From contig JAWZYU010000019.1 of the NCBI GenBank assembly GCA_038380435.1, positions 26,561,801-26,625,800 on the forward strand: a DNA stretch of 64,000 nucleotides. Direction: 5' to 3'. A program made the position numbers and the translations under genes. Of the stretch, positions 9,596 through 20,928 are shown piece after piece. The notes beneath the pieces are model-generated. The model saw only the letters and a program-made list of their open reading frames with translations, made no database searches and was not told where the DNA came from. Source of the DNA: Ryuthela nishihirai (taxonomy: Eukaryota > Arthropoda > Arachnida > Araneae > Heptathelidae). Each line of letters begins with the position of its first letter. The first letter of the stretch is position 1.

Positions 9596-10689
9596 AGGTT
9601 CTCAATGTGGGGTACGGGGTAAAGTTTTTGGATTACGCCGCGAGAGCTCAAAGGTCGCAAATATATGTTATATATATATGTCTGTGTGTTTTATTTCATT
9701 CTCATTGTTATACTGTAACTATAGTTTTATCTATCTATACAAGGGGTACGCCAGTTACATACACATTTCCAGGGGGTAAGTGAAGCATAAAAGGTTGAGA
9801 ACCACTGATATATGTTTTATTTTATTCCCATTCTTATATATAACTATAGTTTTACCTATCTATACAAGGGATACGCCAGTTACATACACATTTTCAGTGG
9901 GTACATGAAGCATAAAAGGTTGAGAACCATTGGAATATGTTTTATTTCATTACCATTGTTATACTATAACTAGAGTTTTATCTATCCATACAAGGGGTAC
10001 GCCAGTTACATACACATTTCCAGGGGGTTCGTGAAGCATAAAAGGTTGAGAACCATTGATATATGTTTTATTTTATTCCCATTGTTATACTATAACTAGT
10101 TTTATCTATCTATACCAGGCGTACGACGGTTACATACACATTTCTAGGGTGTACGTGAAGCATAAAAGGTTAAGAATCACAGATATATGCTTTATTTTAT
10201 TCCCATTCTTATACTATAACTATAGTTTTATCTATCTATACAATGGGTACGCCAATTACATAGACATTTGTAGGGGGTACGTGAAGCATAAATGGTTGAG
10301 AACCACTGATATATGTTTTATTTTATTCCCATTGTTATACTATAACTATAGTTTTATCTATCTATACAAGGGGTATGCCAGTTGCATACACATTTCTAGG
10401 GGGTACGTGAAGCATAAAAGTTTCAGAACCACTGATATATGTTTTATTTTATTCCCATTATTATACTATAACATTGTTTTATCTATCAATACAAGGGGTA
10501 TGGCAGTTACATACACAATTCCAGTGGGTACGTAAAGCATAAAAGTTTGAGAACCATATATATATGTTTTATTTTATTCCCATTGTTATACTATAACTTT
10601 TTTTTATCTATCTCTACAAGGGGTATCCCAGTTACATACACATTTCCAGGGGGTACGTAAAGGATAAAAGGTTGAGAACCACTGGTCAA
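9596..10689. mobile_element. Non-autonomous hAT-like element with amplified terminal repeats
   Basis: The right end reads AAAAGGTTGAGAACCACTG, the complement of CAGTGGTTCTCAACC, a terminus widely shared by hAT transposons. The left end AGAGGTTCTCAATGTGGGGTACGG is a diverged inverted partner. Between them the right-end sequence itself is repeated in tandem. I could not find a matching 8-bp target duplication. No transposase is present. Confidence 0.6.
9688..10685. repeat. Eight tandem units of about 125 bp
   Basis: Units begin with GTTTTATTT at about 9688, 9814, 9939, 10065, 10189, 10315, 10441 and 10566. Each holds a CTATCTATACAAGGGGTACG core, a CAGTTACATACACATTTCC core and a GTTGAGAACCACT end. 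Three steps in the middle are 126 bp, a multiple of three, which keeps a 159-codon frame open at 10056-10535. Its product is an FILFPLLYYN..IYLY repeat, a consequence of the array and not evidence of a gene. Confidence 0.9.
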
Positions 10690-10744
10690 AATAATAGTGT
10701 ATATTACACAAACATGAAAATTTTTCCTTCCTTTTCAGCAGTGT

Positions 10745-11124
10745 TTTTTTTTTCCTTTTCGCGGTGTTTGGCACTCAGTTGTTTAAGTGGCCAGGTCATA
10801 AGGGCTGAAAGGAGGTTATAGAAGGGGATTCAGTGAATACCTGTTAGGAGACAGATGTAATCCTCTGGTCAAGGCCATTCAGAGTGTTCTTTGAAATGCA
10901 GGGTAGAGCTATTTGGCGCATAAAGACACGGCATAACGTACCATCCGATATGTCTATGGACACCTTTCGAAGCTTAATGGCGTACTCTTTCTAACCGAGG
11001 GCAGGGTCTGTATATTGGGTTGGGGGAGTTGCAGAGATAAATTTCTATGCTTGCACAGTTTGACTCGAATTTGGATACTGCAGGGTTCGATCCTGGCACG
11101 CTATCGACTGAGTGAAGCTTCGCC
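10745..11124 (-). mobile_element. tRNA-Met-like SINE (family M), old copy
   Basis: Plus-strand landmarks are GGCCAGGTCATAAGG, AGGCCATTCAGAGTGTTCTTT, GAGATAAATTTCTATGC and a ruined head GGGTTCGATCCTGGCACGCTATCGACTGAG. These match the order of the young family M copies at 37804 and 50853 read on the opposite strand. Divergence is heavy. Confidence 0.75.
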
Positions 11125-11952
11125 TTAAAATATTGTGCAAGTGGTAGGATACTAATATTTAAAATATAAAGAAGCCTGTAAATGTTGACGAGTTTGACTT
11201 CCTGCTTTAGAACAACTCGTTAGATTTATTCGCTGATTCAATTTGCAATCGAAGATTTTCGCGAAATTGAATTTGTATGAGTAACTGTGAATCAAACATC
11301 TCACTGTACGGGATTTTCATTTGGGATCCTTTCTTAGCATTGATACCTTACCTTAAAGCTATCTTTGCTTTACCAGTTGAGATATAGGAGTTGATAATGG
11401 AATAAATTTTGTGTAAGATATATAAGCAAATTAGATCTTTTCAGATTTATTCGATTTCGATGACTTTTATAAATTAATCGAAATGAATTTTACTGTGATT
11501 CCACTAATTCTTAAATCACATTATGTCCCTTCCACATTAAAAGTGATTTTCCGGTAAACATGATTAAGTTAAGCTTAATTTCGGCGTTAACTTTCATGTT
11601 ATCATGTCAAGATGATTTTTCACAGATTGTACACGAGGGAAGATTATTGAGCACTTTCAGCGCACAGAGTTCCACTTCAGTAGTGTGGTTTATGCCTGTA
11701 CCTCATTCTCCTCAGTACAAGAGCGCTGTAGAGTCCTAATACGACCCCTGCTGTTCACACTCCAATCACTGAGGTAGCTTACACAGCCAATTCCGTCTCT
11801 CAGGCTTGTCTCATCAATTGTTGCAGGAACGGCGAGTCAAATACGAGGCATACTTATCCCCAGAGGTAAGCTCTAGGTCCTAGGTCATTTGACTTTTGTC
11901 GGAATCCATTTGTGACTCTGTACGAGCAATGGAGATGCCTGCACGTTATCGT
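11125..11952. other. Anonymous sequence, nothing recognised
   Basis: Mixed-composition DNA without a supported gene. The stretch 11640-11950 is GC-richer than its neighbours and may be another old repeat, but no second copy is present in this window. Confidence 0.35.
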
Positions 11953-12330
11953 GTCTGAGGAACGAAAAACGACTTTTTTGCAGACAATGGGCTAAATGGC
12001 CAGGTCACAAGGACCCGAAAGTTCAGAGAAGTTTGGGGGAGATGACCCATTGGATAGCTGTTGGGAAAGAGATGGTAGTCTTCCATCAAGGCCATCCAGC
12101 GTGTTCTTTAACATGCATGCACAATGTGGCATTCTCGCACACGGGACAACTGCTTAACGTTGCATCCGACGGACGGCGGTCTTTCCAAGTCCATCGGTGT
12201 CCCCTTCTGATCGTGGAGAGGGCAGGAATTTTGCGGAAAAAATTCTCAACGTTTACTCAGCTGGAACTCAACGTAGGAACTGCAGAGTACGAGCTATGCT
12301 AACTACCAACTGAGCCACCCCATTCCCCCT
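11953..12330 (-). mobile_element. tRNA-Met-like SINE (family M), old full-length copy
   Basis: The copy runs from the tail-side AACGAAAAACGACTTTTTTG through CAATGGGCTAAATGGCCAGG, GGCCATCCAGCGTGTTCTTT and TCCGACGGACGGCGGTCTT, to the head ACTACCAACTGAGCCACCCC. The reading frame at 12033-12302 is SINE sequence and not a gene. Confidence 0.85.
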
Positions 12331-12394
12331 AACAAAAATGGGAAGAAAAATGTGGTCGATGTTTGACAGAATGAATTCAGTAACCGAATTTATC

Positions 12395-12996
12395 TTTGGT
12401 ACATTTTATTCATGTATTCAGTTCTCCCTAAATTATTTCCACTTCCCTCCGTGTTATGTAAGTGGAAGCTAACGTCGAAGCTCTATAACTTCTAAACTAA
12501 ACATTTTATGAGAAAAGGTAATAGGACTAAAATAGAGATCTCAATCAATTCTATCTGAATCTCGATTTTCAATAAAGTTTGTTTTTCACTTTAAGAGTTA
12601 AGGACTTTAAATATTTAATAGAAACAATGCAATTTGTCTTACGACAATTGAAAAATATCGAAAAATTATTGACATTAACTTTTCAAATATTCATCTGTTG
12701 TATTAAATGATTGAATACTTCTTATTCAATTATTATTAACTTCTGAGTTAATTTCTAAAAGTTAGGCATTGCTGGTTAAATATTTAAACAATCATAACTC
12801 TTTAAATACTAAGGGTATATTGTTGAAAATCGAGGTTTATATAGATTTGATTGAGACTTTTAATTTACCTTAGGTCCTATTCTGTTACAAAACTCTTTCT
12901 TAGTAGTTATAGAGTTTCGAAATTAGCTTCCACTGACATAACATGGAGGGAAATGGGCATAATTCAGTGAGAACTGAATATGCATGTATAAGTTAC
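12395..12996. mobile_element. Fold-back (palindromic) element, copy 1
   Basis: The two halves are diverged inverted repeats of about 290 bp each. Left-arm landmarks CAGTTCTCCCTAAATTAT, TGTTATGTAAGTGGAAGCTA and CTCTATAACTTCTAA reappear in reverse complement as ATAATTCAGTGAGAACTG, TAGCTTCCACTGACATAACA and TAGTAGTTATAGAG. A second copy lies at 41037-41650. There is no transposase, and no target duplication was identified with confidence. Confidence 0.8.
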
Positions 12997-13824
12997 ATCT
13001 TAGTACAAACATGGGGAGATATAAATATATTTTAAATTTCCTTAACTTCAATATTTTACATTTCGATTTTAATGATAATTTAATTCGATTATAAATAATA
13101 TAATTTCGATTTAAATAAAATTTTTATTTTTTTAAGGGAAATAGGAGAGAAATAACCTAGAAGCACTTTGAGGCTTGTCCTTGTTCCTCATACAATATAA
13201 GACATTTACACAAGAGTACACTCGCTCGTTCAGGACTCAAGGAAAACGTTTGTCACGAAATACATCAATCTTTCCCCTACTTCGAAGAAAAAAATTCAAC
13301 ATTCCCTATGTTTCTCTGCACGTCTTAAGCTTTCATTTGGCATGCGACTCTTACAGATTTACCCCGTGAAATTTACGTGACCCATTTTGAGCGGAAGAAA
13401 GAGGGACATAATTTTTGGTCCTCACGGCAGCCTGGACGCCACAAACGATAGAGTAGAGGAATAGTTTACAGAATCCAACCCCCCAATCTTTAGTGGAGGG
13501 AAGAAAGAACGGATGGTAAATGATCCATGACGTTGACAGTTCCCACGTCACAAGTTTGCATTTGACAAATAGTGTGTATATATACGTGATTTGACAAATA
13601 ACTCATTTCTCTCTGTTCTCTAGTTCCGAAGATGCAACGGAACAATCATTTATATACGTTTCTCATTTGTCAGGAGAGAAGAAAGCATATGATGGAAAAT
13701 TTTGTAGCCTATGTCACTTTACACATCATAAGCTTTCATTTAACACATAAGTACTTACTTTGCGATTTGCTATCGAAAGAAATTACCAATCTTTACACAT
13801 TTAGCTCCTGTTTTTAGGGAAGAA
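12997..13824. other. Anonymous AT-rich sequence
   Basis: Short open frames at 13175-13369, 13351-13551 and 13632-13817 show no motif. The first and third share a loosely similar ...YVSLHVLSFHLA... / ...YVTLHIISFHLT... stretch, so an internal degenerate duplication (13190-13360 and 13640-13760) is likely. Confidence 0.4.
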
Positions 13825-13833
13825 TGCACGAGA

Positions 13834-13910
13834 GATTTCCGCCTGAGTGACGCAGTACATCGTGCATTGGTTCGTGGTGACCTAGATGGGGCCGGGTTCG
13901 AGTCCCGGTG
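13834..13910 (+). repeat. tRNA-like sequence, SINE head or tRNA pseudogene
   Basis: A good B box (GGTTCGAGTCC) sits in CCGGGTTCGAGTCCCGG, which forms the T arm. The A-box side (GAGTGACGCAGTACATCG) is weak and the acceptor stem does not close. It belongs to neither of the two SINE families described here. Confidence 0.35.
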
Positions 13911-13914
13911 ATGG

Positions 13915-14855
13915 AACTATCGTTTGTTCTGTTATAACCTAAAGATAAGCATATTGTCTTGTGGGTCTGATCAAAAATTTAAAAGCAAAAAAATATATTC
14001 ATAACATAATCACACTCCCGAAGTCACAAATTATAATTTAATATATTACTCGTTACTCTGAATATAAGATATAATTGCACACTGGATTTCATATTTCCTT
14101 TTTCAGTGGAGGGAAGAAACAGGACGAAAAGATTTATATATAACCTGTGAGACTCCCAGCATTATTATAGTTCATTTGGTGAATAATTGGTTACGATGGG
14201 TCAATGGGTTGAAGAGATATGATGTAACAACAGTTTGTAGAACCGATAAATAAAGAAGGAACAAAAATAAGAAAATTAATAGATATCAACGAAAGTAAAA
14301 TTGTTATAAACTACCACTAAATTTATACAACAAAGAAATTAAAAAAATATATCTGTCGCTCAATTACTTAGTACGTAGTAGTAGCTCAGGTGAGTTATAT
14401 ATTACCGATATATCTCGATGACATCTCCAAGATTTAATGAAAATAGGAATTTTTGGCGAAATGCACAAATGGTCATCCTCCTGCATACATTTGATGCATC
14501 CACACTGGAATGTACAATTATATCACCACTATAATTTCTTGTAGTATTATCGGACTAATTTAGCCTTTAAAATGGTCATTAATCGGAGGTTTCAACTTGT
14601 ATGGTAATACAGTTAAAGTTAAATAGTACGTAATATTTAAACGCACTAAAATTAATTTAGATAAAAATCATTTTTTTCAAAATTCGTTTTTAAGCAAATT
14701 AATACATATGGTCGAAAGAGGTTATCAGTGCCTTGAATCCTCTTAGTGCCACCCAAACTTAGTGTTGCCAACTTTTCATTACAGAAAAAAATGGACATTT
14801 TGTTTGGGGGAAGATTTCAAACTCCCCACTTTTTTTGCTTCTTTCTATCTAATAT
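13915..14855. other. Anonymous AT-rich sequence
   Basis: Nothing recognised. Confidence 0.4.
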
Positions 14856-14859
14856 TTAA

Positions 14860-15378
14860 CCCTTTCACGCCCATTTTTCCCATTTTAAAATTGGTTATTG
14901 TCGTATTTAATTATAACCTTATCTGCATGTTTTATACAGAATATCAAAATAGAACGTATGCCGAATTCAATTACGTAAACGGGAACGTTTAGAAAACAAA
15001 AACAGAACTGTCAGGACGCATAATATATGTACTATGTGCAATGTCCATCTTTGCCTCACTACCAAAAGAAATTGCTTCGCAGAATATCATAATTAGCACA
15101 TCATTTTGTATAGTAATTTTATTTCATAATTTTGTATTATTTTAGTTAACATTTTGTTATAATAAACCAATAAATAAAAGACATTGCATAATAAGCCTAA
15201 CTATAATTTGTGTTACCTTTATAGTCCATTGGGAAAAATATTTCCCATAAAATTCCAAAAAAACTACACATTGTTATGTATTTTTCTTATGATTTTTATT
15301 TATTTTACGTCTAAACAAACTAAAATAAACAGTTACATACTAATATTTACTCTTAGAAACCTTATGATCCTGAAAGGG
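14860..15378. mobile_element. piggyBac-type MITE, copy 1 (TTAA duplications)
   Basis: The element is flanked by TTAA at 14856-14859 and 15379-15382. It begins CCCTTTCACGCCCATTTTTC and ends in the complement of CCCTTTCAGGATCATAAGG. TTAA target duplications with termini starting CCC are characteristic of the piggyBac superfamily. At 519 bp it has no room for a transposase. Its internal sequence is matched over its whole length, in reverse orientation, by the copy at 36490-37015. The open frames at 14762-14992 and 15184-15429 are MITE sequence. Confidence 0.88.
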
Positions 15379-15382
15379 TTAA

Positions 15383-17730
15383 GGGAAAATATAAACAAAT
15401 ATTCAAAAATAAATTTACATATTTTATGAGACTAAATACAAACATCCATTCTCTTCCGAAATTTGAATTTCCACCAGCCATTGTTATTATGCATGGTCGT
15501 CTCCAGAACTGTTCGATCTCATAATCGATTAATGAAGACCTAAATAATGGGTGCTAATACACTATCGTATTCATTATACCAGCTTCTAAACAATGAAGAA
15601 AGACTTTTTCTTCCTGGAGGTGCCCACTGAAAGTTAAAGGATACATTTGTGTGAATTGTTTGGATATTTAAAACAAAAAAGTTCTTTAAAAAATAAAATT
15701 CTATTTAAAAAAGTTAAATAATAATAAATTTCGAACAAAAATTAATCTTTATTCAAACACTCTTCTTAAATTTATATTTATTTCCTCCTTTTATGGGATT
15801 TTAGCAGGCCTTTCCTGCCACTCACATCATTATTCTGTATTTTCGTTAACCACCTCGTGTACTCTAGTAGCTTTCTCTTAAATAAGCTGATACTTTTAAT
15901 ATCTATGCTGTTTGTTAATTGCAGTACTTTATTCAGGTTTATACAGTGGAATTTTTAACAGGTTGAGACTTATTTAAAACAAAGAACATATATAAGCCCT
16001 TATAATTTGAACGCCAACTTCGTAACTCACTTCGCCGAACGAGGTCTAATGATTTCGTTACCTTCGATGAATAGTTGTCACTGCAACGAATTTAAGAGGA
16101 CCAAGTACTGTTCATCCTAGGAGCAAGCAGGTTCTACCCCTGCATATTTCTTTAGCACTCTTATTGTTAGAAGCGACGTTATCGAATGAAATGTTGTAGC
16201 TATTTTGATAATAAACAGTGCTATATGCTTATATGTGGACCATCTTTTTGTAAAAGCGATAGCTTTATTTTTTCTACTATTCATCTCACCTGTCTAGATG
16301 TAATGTATAACAATATTTTCTTGGTTCCAAAATGTGCATTAGTTAAATCCGAAGGCAGAAAAGCAGAAAACGTTCATCTGGTTGAAGTCATAACCTGCAC
16401 ACCACATATTTCAGTTGAAAGTAGGGCGGTTGGCAACACTAGTCCTACCCCAGTATTTTTAAGTGACACAGGCTGAATCCAGTTTGTTGTACACGGAAAT
16501 TAGGCACGCCTGAGGAATGTTTGGCAATCAAATGGACAGAGGCACCATATGAGTGATTCATTATGGTGGAAAGAATTTAATGGTACATTTCTAGCGATAG
16601 ATTATAATGGTCACGTAATATGATATGGAAACAAGAGATGTTATGTTGGGTGAAAGACACAACACAAACAGGCAATCGTTATATGGCTCTTAGTGGCAGA
16701 TGGCATAATGGAATTAACTGTCTCACGTCGGATTATGCATATCTCAAAGGTTGTAGAAGACAGGTAATATATGACTAACCAAGATTTCTCTCCCCCACAA
16801 ATTAATGAGGAAAAGGTTTCAATCAGCAGCTTTCCTAGTTTCTCAGCAACTATAAACATAAACTGCTGTAAACAGACTGCCATTTCATGTGTAAAATGAT
16901 GTGATGAGTTTCGTGATTTAACGCTTTCATGTATTTTTCGTGATTTTAATATACTTTATGTCATCTACTAATCACGCTACTAGCTGTGAGGAAAATGTGA
17001 ATGTTAAAATAACCTGTTTAAACCAGGTGTAGCAACCCAAACTTAAGAGAGTGCCAGTACAAATATAAAACTAAGCTCTTAATGAGCAACATGAAAAATT
17101 ATCTCTTTAAGAGCAAAAGCATACATTTTCAACGAGTATTTTAGGAAAAAACTTTATTTTTAAGGAATCAAGAAAGCGTCATTATTTAATAAAATCAAAT
17201 TTATACATTTTCATAAATACTATGAATTTCGAAAATAGTTCAGTTACGCGCTTTACCACATTTGGTCAAAGAAATTAGAAGAAATTAACCATTTTTCAGT
17301 ACATTGATGTTTTATTTTAGGAGACAAATTCATTTGCAATGAACAGCGGCTTTGCCAGGCTTGGTTTTAAAATATATACAGGGAGACAGAAGGCATATTT
17401 TCTTTCACGTCTATCATGTGCAAAACAACAATCAATTGAATGCAACTAATGGTTTCTAAGGTGTCCTGTATTATGATTGCAACAGAAAGGAAATGATTCC
17501 TTAAAATATTTTTCTTTTACTTACAAAACGAAACTACAGAAAAGAAAAAAATAAATCTTAAATTTATCAAAATAGTGACTTGATGAACTTGCGAAACTCA
17601 GGTTACGACCTTTGGATACTTTCTCGACTTATCTATCCACAGAGGCAATGGAAACTTTTGAAAGAAATGAAGTTAAAGTATTTCAAAGGTAAGGAATGAA
17701 AAATAAAGAACACTGAAAAATAATGATTTT
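15383..17730. other. Anonymous sequence, no supported gene
   Basis: Frames at 16186-16476 (plus, 96 codons) and 16641-16883 (minus, 80 codons) have no recognisable domain. I see no repeat copies here that recur elsewhere in the window. Confidence 0.4.
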
Positions 17731-17734
17731 TTAA

Positions 17735-18729
17735 GTTATTATTTCCAATTCTTGGTTAAGATTTAGTAAATAGGGAAGCTATAAGTAGCATAAAAATTTT
17801 ACAAATAGATATGAAATGTATGTCTAGAAAATCAGTGGACTGTCTCAATCCTCGTACGAGCTGCGCATGAGCAACTCTGATCTTTTGATTGACAACTGCT
17901 AAAGCACGTGCAGGACATGCCATCTCTTGCATCATAGCTTGTGCAACTGTCAGTTGTCAGCTATGATGTGTTGTCAGTTTATTTAAATGTCTTTCCCGGT
18001 GTGCAATAGCCACGTGCCAGCTTTGTTCACAGCTTGTTATAACTTAGTGGCGTTAGGTCACTGAGTTAGTAGTTGAGTAGTAAGTGATTGAGGTCGTGTT
18101 AGAAGGAGAGTTGAGTTTTTGTGAATTAGTGTAAACAGAATTTTTGTCCAAGATGTAGTCGAGATTCTACCACTTAGCTTGGTGGGTTGAATTTTTGGAA
18201 ATAAACTTTATTTGTTTTAGAAACTTTTGAATCTTTGCTATTTTTTCTCTTGAGCAATGTAAATTGATTTTTTGATTAGATTGTATTTAAGCTTAACAAT
18301 CATTTTTTAAATTTTTACTCAATAAGTAAGGCTTGGCAAATATTTAACGAACCCTATTTCAACTTTATTAGCAAGTTATTATTGCCTGGCGCCCGATAGA
18401 GCTATCCAGAATTTGAATAAAATTGGATCAAACAAAAGGTACAACTGAAAAGTTAGTAATCTTTGGAGCATTACACTGCCCTAAAATCCCACTGTTGTGT
18501 GAGGATGTCAAGAGAATAATCTCTATGCAGTATCCTCAAATTCCATGAACCTGTGGTGAGGAAATGATTACTAAGATTTTTAAAGAAACAAGTTAACTTT
18601 AGATTAACTTGTTTTTATACATTTATTAGTTATTATTTCCAATTCTTTGTTAAGATTTAGTAAATAGGGAAGCTATAAGTAGCATAAAATTTTGACAAAT
18701 AAATATGAAATGTATGTCTAGAAAATCAG
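17735..18729 (+). mobile_element. Possible LTR-element relic between 101-bp direct repeats
   Basis: Two ~101-bp direct repeats (17735-17835 and 18629-18729, only a few differences) flank 793 bp. The insert has a polyadenylation-type ATAAACTTTATTT near 18202. At about 18387 it has TGGCGCCCGATAGAG, whose first eight bases match the common primer-binding start TGGCGCCC found just after 5' LTRs. Near its right end is an 11-bp-arm hairpin (AAACAAGTTAA, 18586-18614). No gag or pol frame is visible. It could be an LTR plus leader from a deleted retrotransposon. The flanking repeats are far longer than any LTR target duplication, so this interpretation is uncertain. Confidence 0.3.
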
Positions 18730-18951
18730 AAAATATTGTTTTCCCTGAATAATCAAAATTAATTTGCGTACCGTAAATGAACAAAACACTAAATATGCAT
18801 TAAAAAATTCACCACAATGTAAATTTTCTTAGATAAACAAGATTTTCGGGATTGTAGAGTTATTTACAATAGTTAAGGCTTTTAATGGTAAATTTAGCAT
18901 ATTTCCAATGAACCACCTTCCTACTGTATTTAACAAATTTAACATATTTAA
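18730..18951. other. Short AT-rich spacer
   Basis: Nothing recognised. Confidence 0.4.
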
Positions 18952-19130
18952 GCCATCCCATGGCCGAGTGGTTAGCTTGCTTGGCTACTGATCAACCGGA
19001 CCTGGGTCCCGCTATCTTCACAGAACTGCTTATGTGGCATATTAAACTAACAGGCTCCTACTTGGCCTAACAGGCCTCCTAGCCTTTGTGGCAAGCAGCT
19101 GATTGAGGGGATATATATATGTATGTATAA
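18952..19130 (+). mobile_element. tRNA-derived SINE, family S, internal deletion
   Basis: The head GCCATCCCATGGCCGAGTGG has the best A box in the family. The copy then loses the end of the head and the start of the body, including the B box (ACCTGGGTCC runs into CGCTATCTTCACAG). It resumes with GTGGCATATTAAACTAACAGG and ends GCAAGCAGCTGATTGAGGGG followed by an (AT)n-like tail. A GGCCT-bounded duplication lies near 19058-19085. Confidence 0.85.
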
Positions 19131-20730
19131 CATATTTAAAAAAACTTGTCCAAACTAATATCACTATTTAAAATCATATTAACAGGAACTGAAGGATGCC
19201 TGCGACAAGTTTTTAAATCTAATATACTCAAACAAACACTAGATTACTCAGACTAGCTAAAATCAATTAAATACGGATCTTCAATTAGTTTACAAATCAA
19301 TATTGCATGTTTTACAAATCCTCATTAAATTCTGTGAATGAAAGGGATGACAATCAAAAAACAGCAGGAGGAATAGCAACTATATGCCAGGAGCTTTTTT
19401 GCAGGGTATACAATAATTTGGTTTTTATACATTTTAAACCTTCCTAATTTATTGCATACTACCATAATAAAGGTATTTCTGATTAAAACAGAGTCAACTT
19501 ACTAACTAAACGTTCTGCTCTTTTTTTGATAAAATCTGTCATATAACCTTATGATAATAATCATTATAATCATAATAATGGTTGACATTTCTGTGCAAAC
19601 AACCATCGAAGATTATATTAATTAGGAAGTTGAAATAGGATTATTAATTAGCTGAAAGTATTCTGTCCTGAGGGAACAAAATAATAGAGTGAGACTTCAT
19701 GCAGCCTAAATTCTCTGCAACTTGTTAACTTTTTGAGTTTTAGTAGAATTTCCTGACATTAATTTCGAAGATTGCATTCATCATTGCAATTCTGTAGTTC
19801 GGTAAGAGTTACATGTTTACAAGATTAAAGGGAAATTTTTGGAGAGAAAGGAAGTCATTAAAGTGTGAAGCTTGTGATGCAATTGAAACTCGTTGATGTG
19901 TAGCAACTGTTTGCTTTCTATGCAGAATACAGTTCTGCTCTTCAAGACTGTATTTCGACTTCTATGTTAAGCTTTCCTTTGTGAATGTTACTGTGGAGTC
20001 AATCACCTGACAAAAGTTCAAAATATCCGAGGTCAGAAGCCGTAGTGCCGTCGTTTGTGCGAAATTCTACCATTCATTGGGATCTTAACATTCCGTTTAT
20101 TTATAGTTCAGTAAAGAAACTTTAATCGAGTTTTTTTAAGAAGTTGAGCGAAATTCATTCCCTATCATATCGAATTTGTCATATCCAAAATGAATGTGAA
20201 CGTAAAGCATAATTTCCTTTCCACCTGTTTATTCTCGTTGTAAAAAGTGTGCCGTACAAACTCGCTAATGAGTTGAGGATTGTTATATTTTTGAAGTGTC
20301 GCGTGTTTCTTCTTATTAGCCTTCTTGTTTAAGAGTAATAAGCGACGATTGAACAAAATATTCTTTGAGTGATACCTACCGTTCTCTTAAGAGAAATTGG
20401 TATAATTGATTCGTTAATCATCATCCAGCTTTGGGAGACTGTGGCTATCGTACATCTTGACTCTGTACATCTTGAAACGTTTTGCCCAGCGAAAAGGAAA
20501 CTATGTATATTTCTTAATTTCTCCACCTTATTCTCCGCAAATTTCATTACAAAAATACGCATTATGGCTAAACCTACTGTAGTAAGAAATACTTTTCCAT
20601 TTTTCGTCACGAATGAGAAACACCTGATTCCTTTCTTTTTCTCATATTTCACAATCATTCTTTCTAAAGGGTAAGAGCGAACAAAGTAGAAATGTGGTCT
20701 CATTGGATAGTTTAGATATTATTTTGGATA
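19131..20730. other. Anonymous sequence with overlapping opposite-strand frames
   Basis: Long opposing open frames at 20329-20703 (minus, 124 codons) and 20369-20674 (plus, 101 codons) cover the same DNA, so at most one can be real. Neither has a recognised domain. The minus frame has a hydrophobic stretch around VGLAIMRIFVMKF. I call no gene. Confidence 0.35.
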
Positions 20731-20928
20731 AAAAACACCTCTTCAAATAGCTGCTTGCCACAGAGGTCTGACAGAAGCCTGTCAGTTTGTACGCCATAGT
20801 AGAAAGTCTGTGAGTTTGGCGGGTCCCAGCAGAAAAACAACACAAACCTCTATGTCTTACCTGGGCCCCGAATCCAGGTCCCTTATATCAGTAGCCAGGA
20901 GCGCTAACCACTCGGCCACGGGACGGCT
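20731..20928 (-). mobile_element. tRNA-derived SINE, family S, full length
   Basis: On the plus strand the copy starts in A-rich tail next to CAAATAGCTGCTTGCCACAG, then CTGTCAGTTTGTACGCCATA. It ends with the complement of the head GCCGTCCCGTGGCCGAGTGG (20909-20928). The A box is intact. The B-box region (CCCCGAATCCAGGTCC) is close to consensus. Confidence 0.88.

Noticed and set aside
10056..10535. Repeat protein gene with 42-residue periodic motif
   Set aside because: It arises from 126-bp tandem units of a hAT-derived array. Flanking units of 124-125 bp break the frame.
13834..13910. Possible functional tRNA gene
   Set aside because: The B box is good, but the acceptor and D stems do not close and the A box is off consensus.
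20329..20703. 124-codon minus frame and 101-codon plus frame over the same DNA
   Set aside because: They overlap on opposite strands and have no domain and no second copy. Mutual openness is likely a composition effect.
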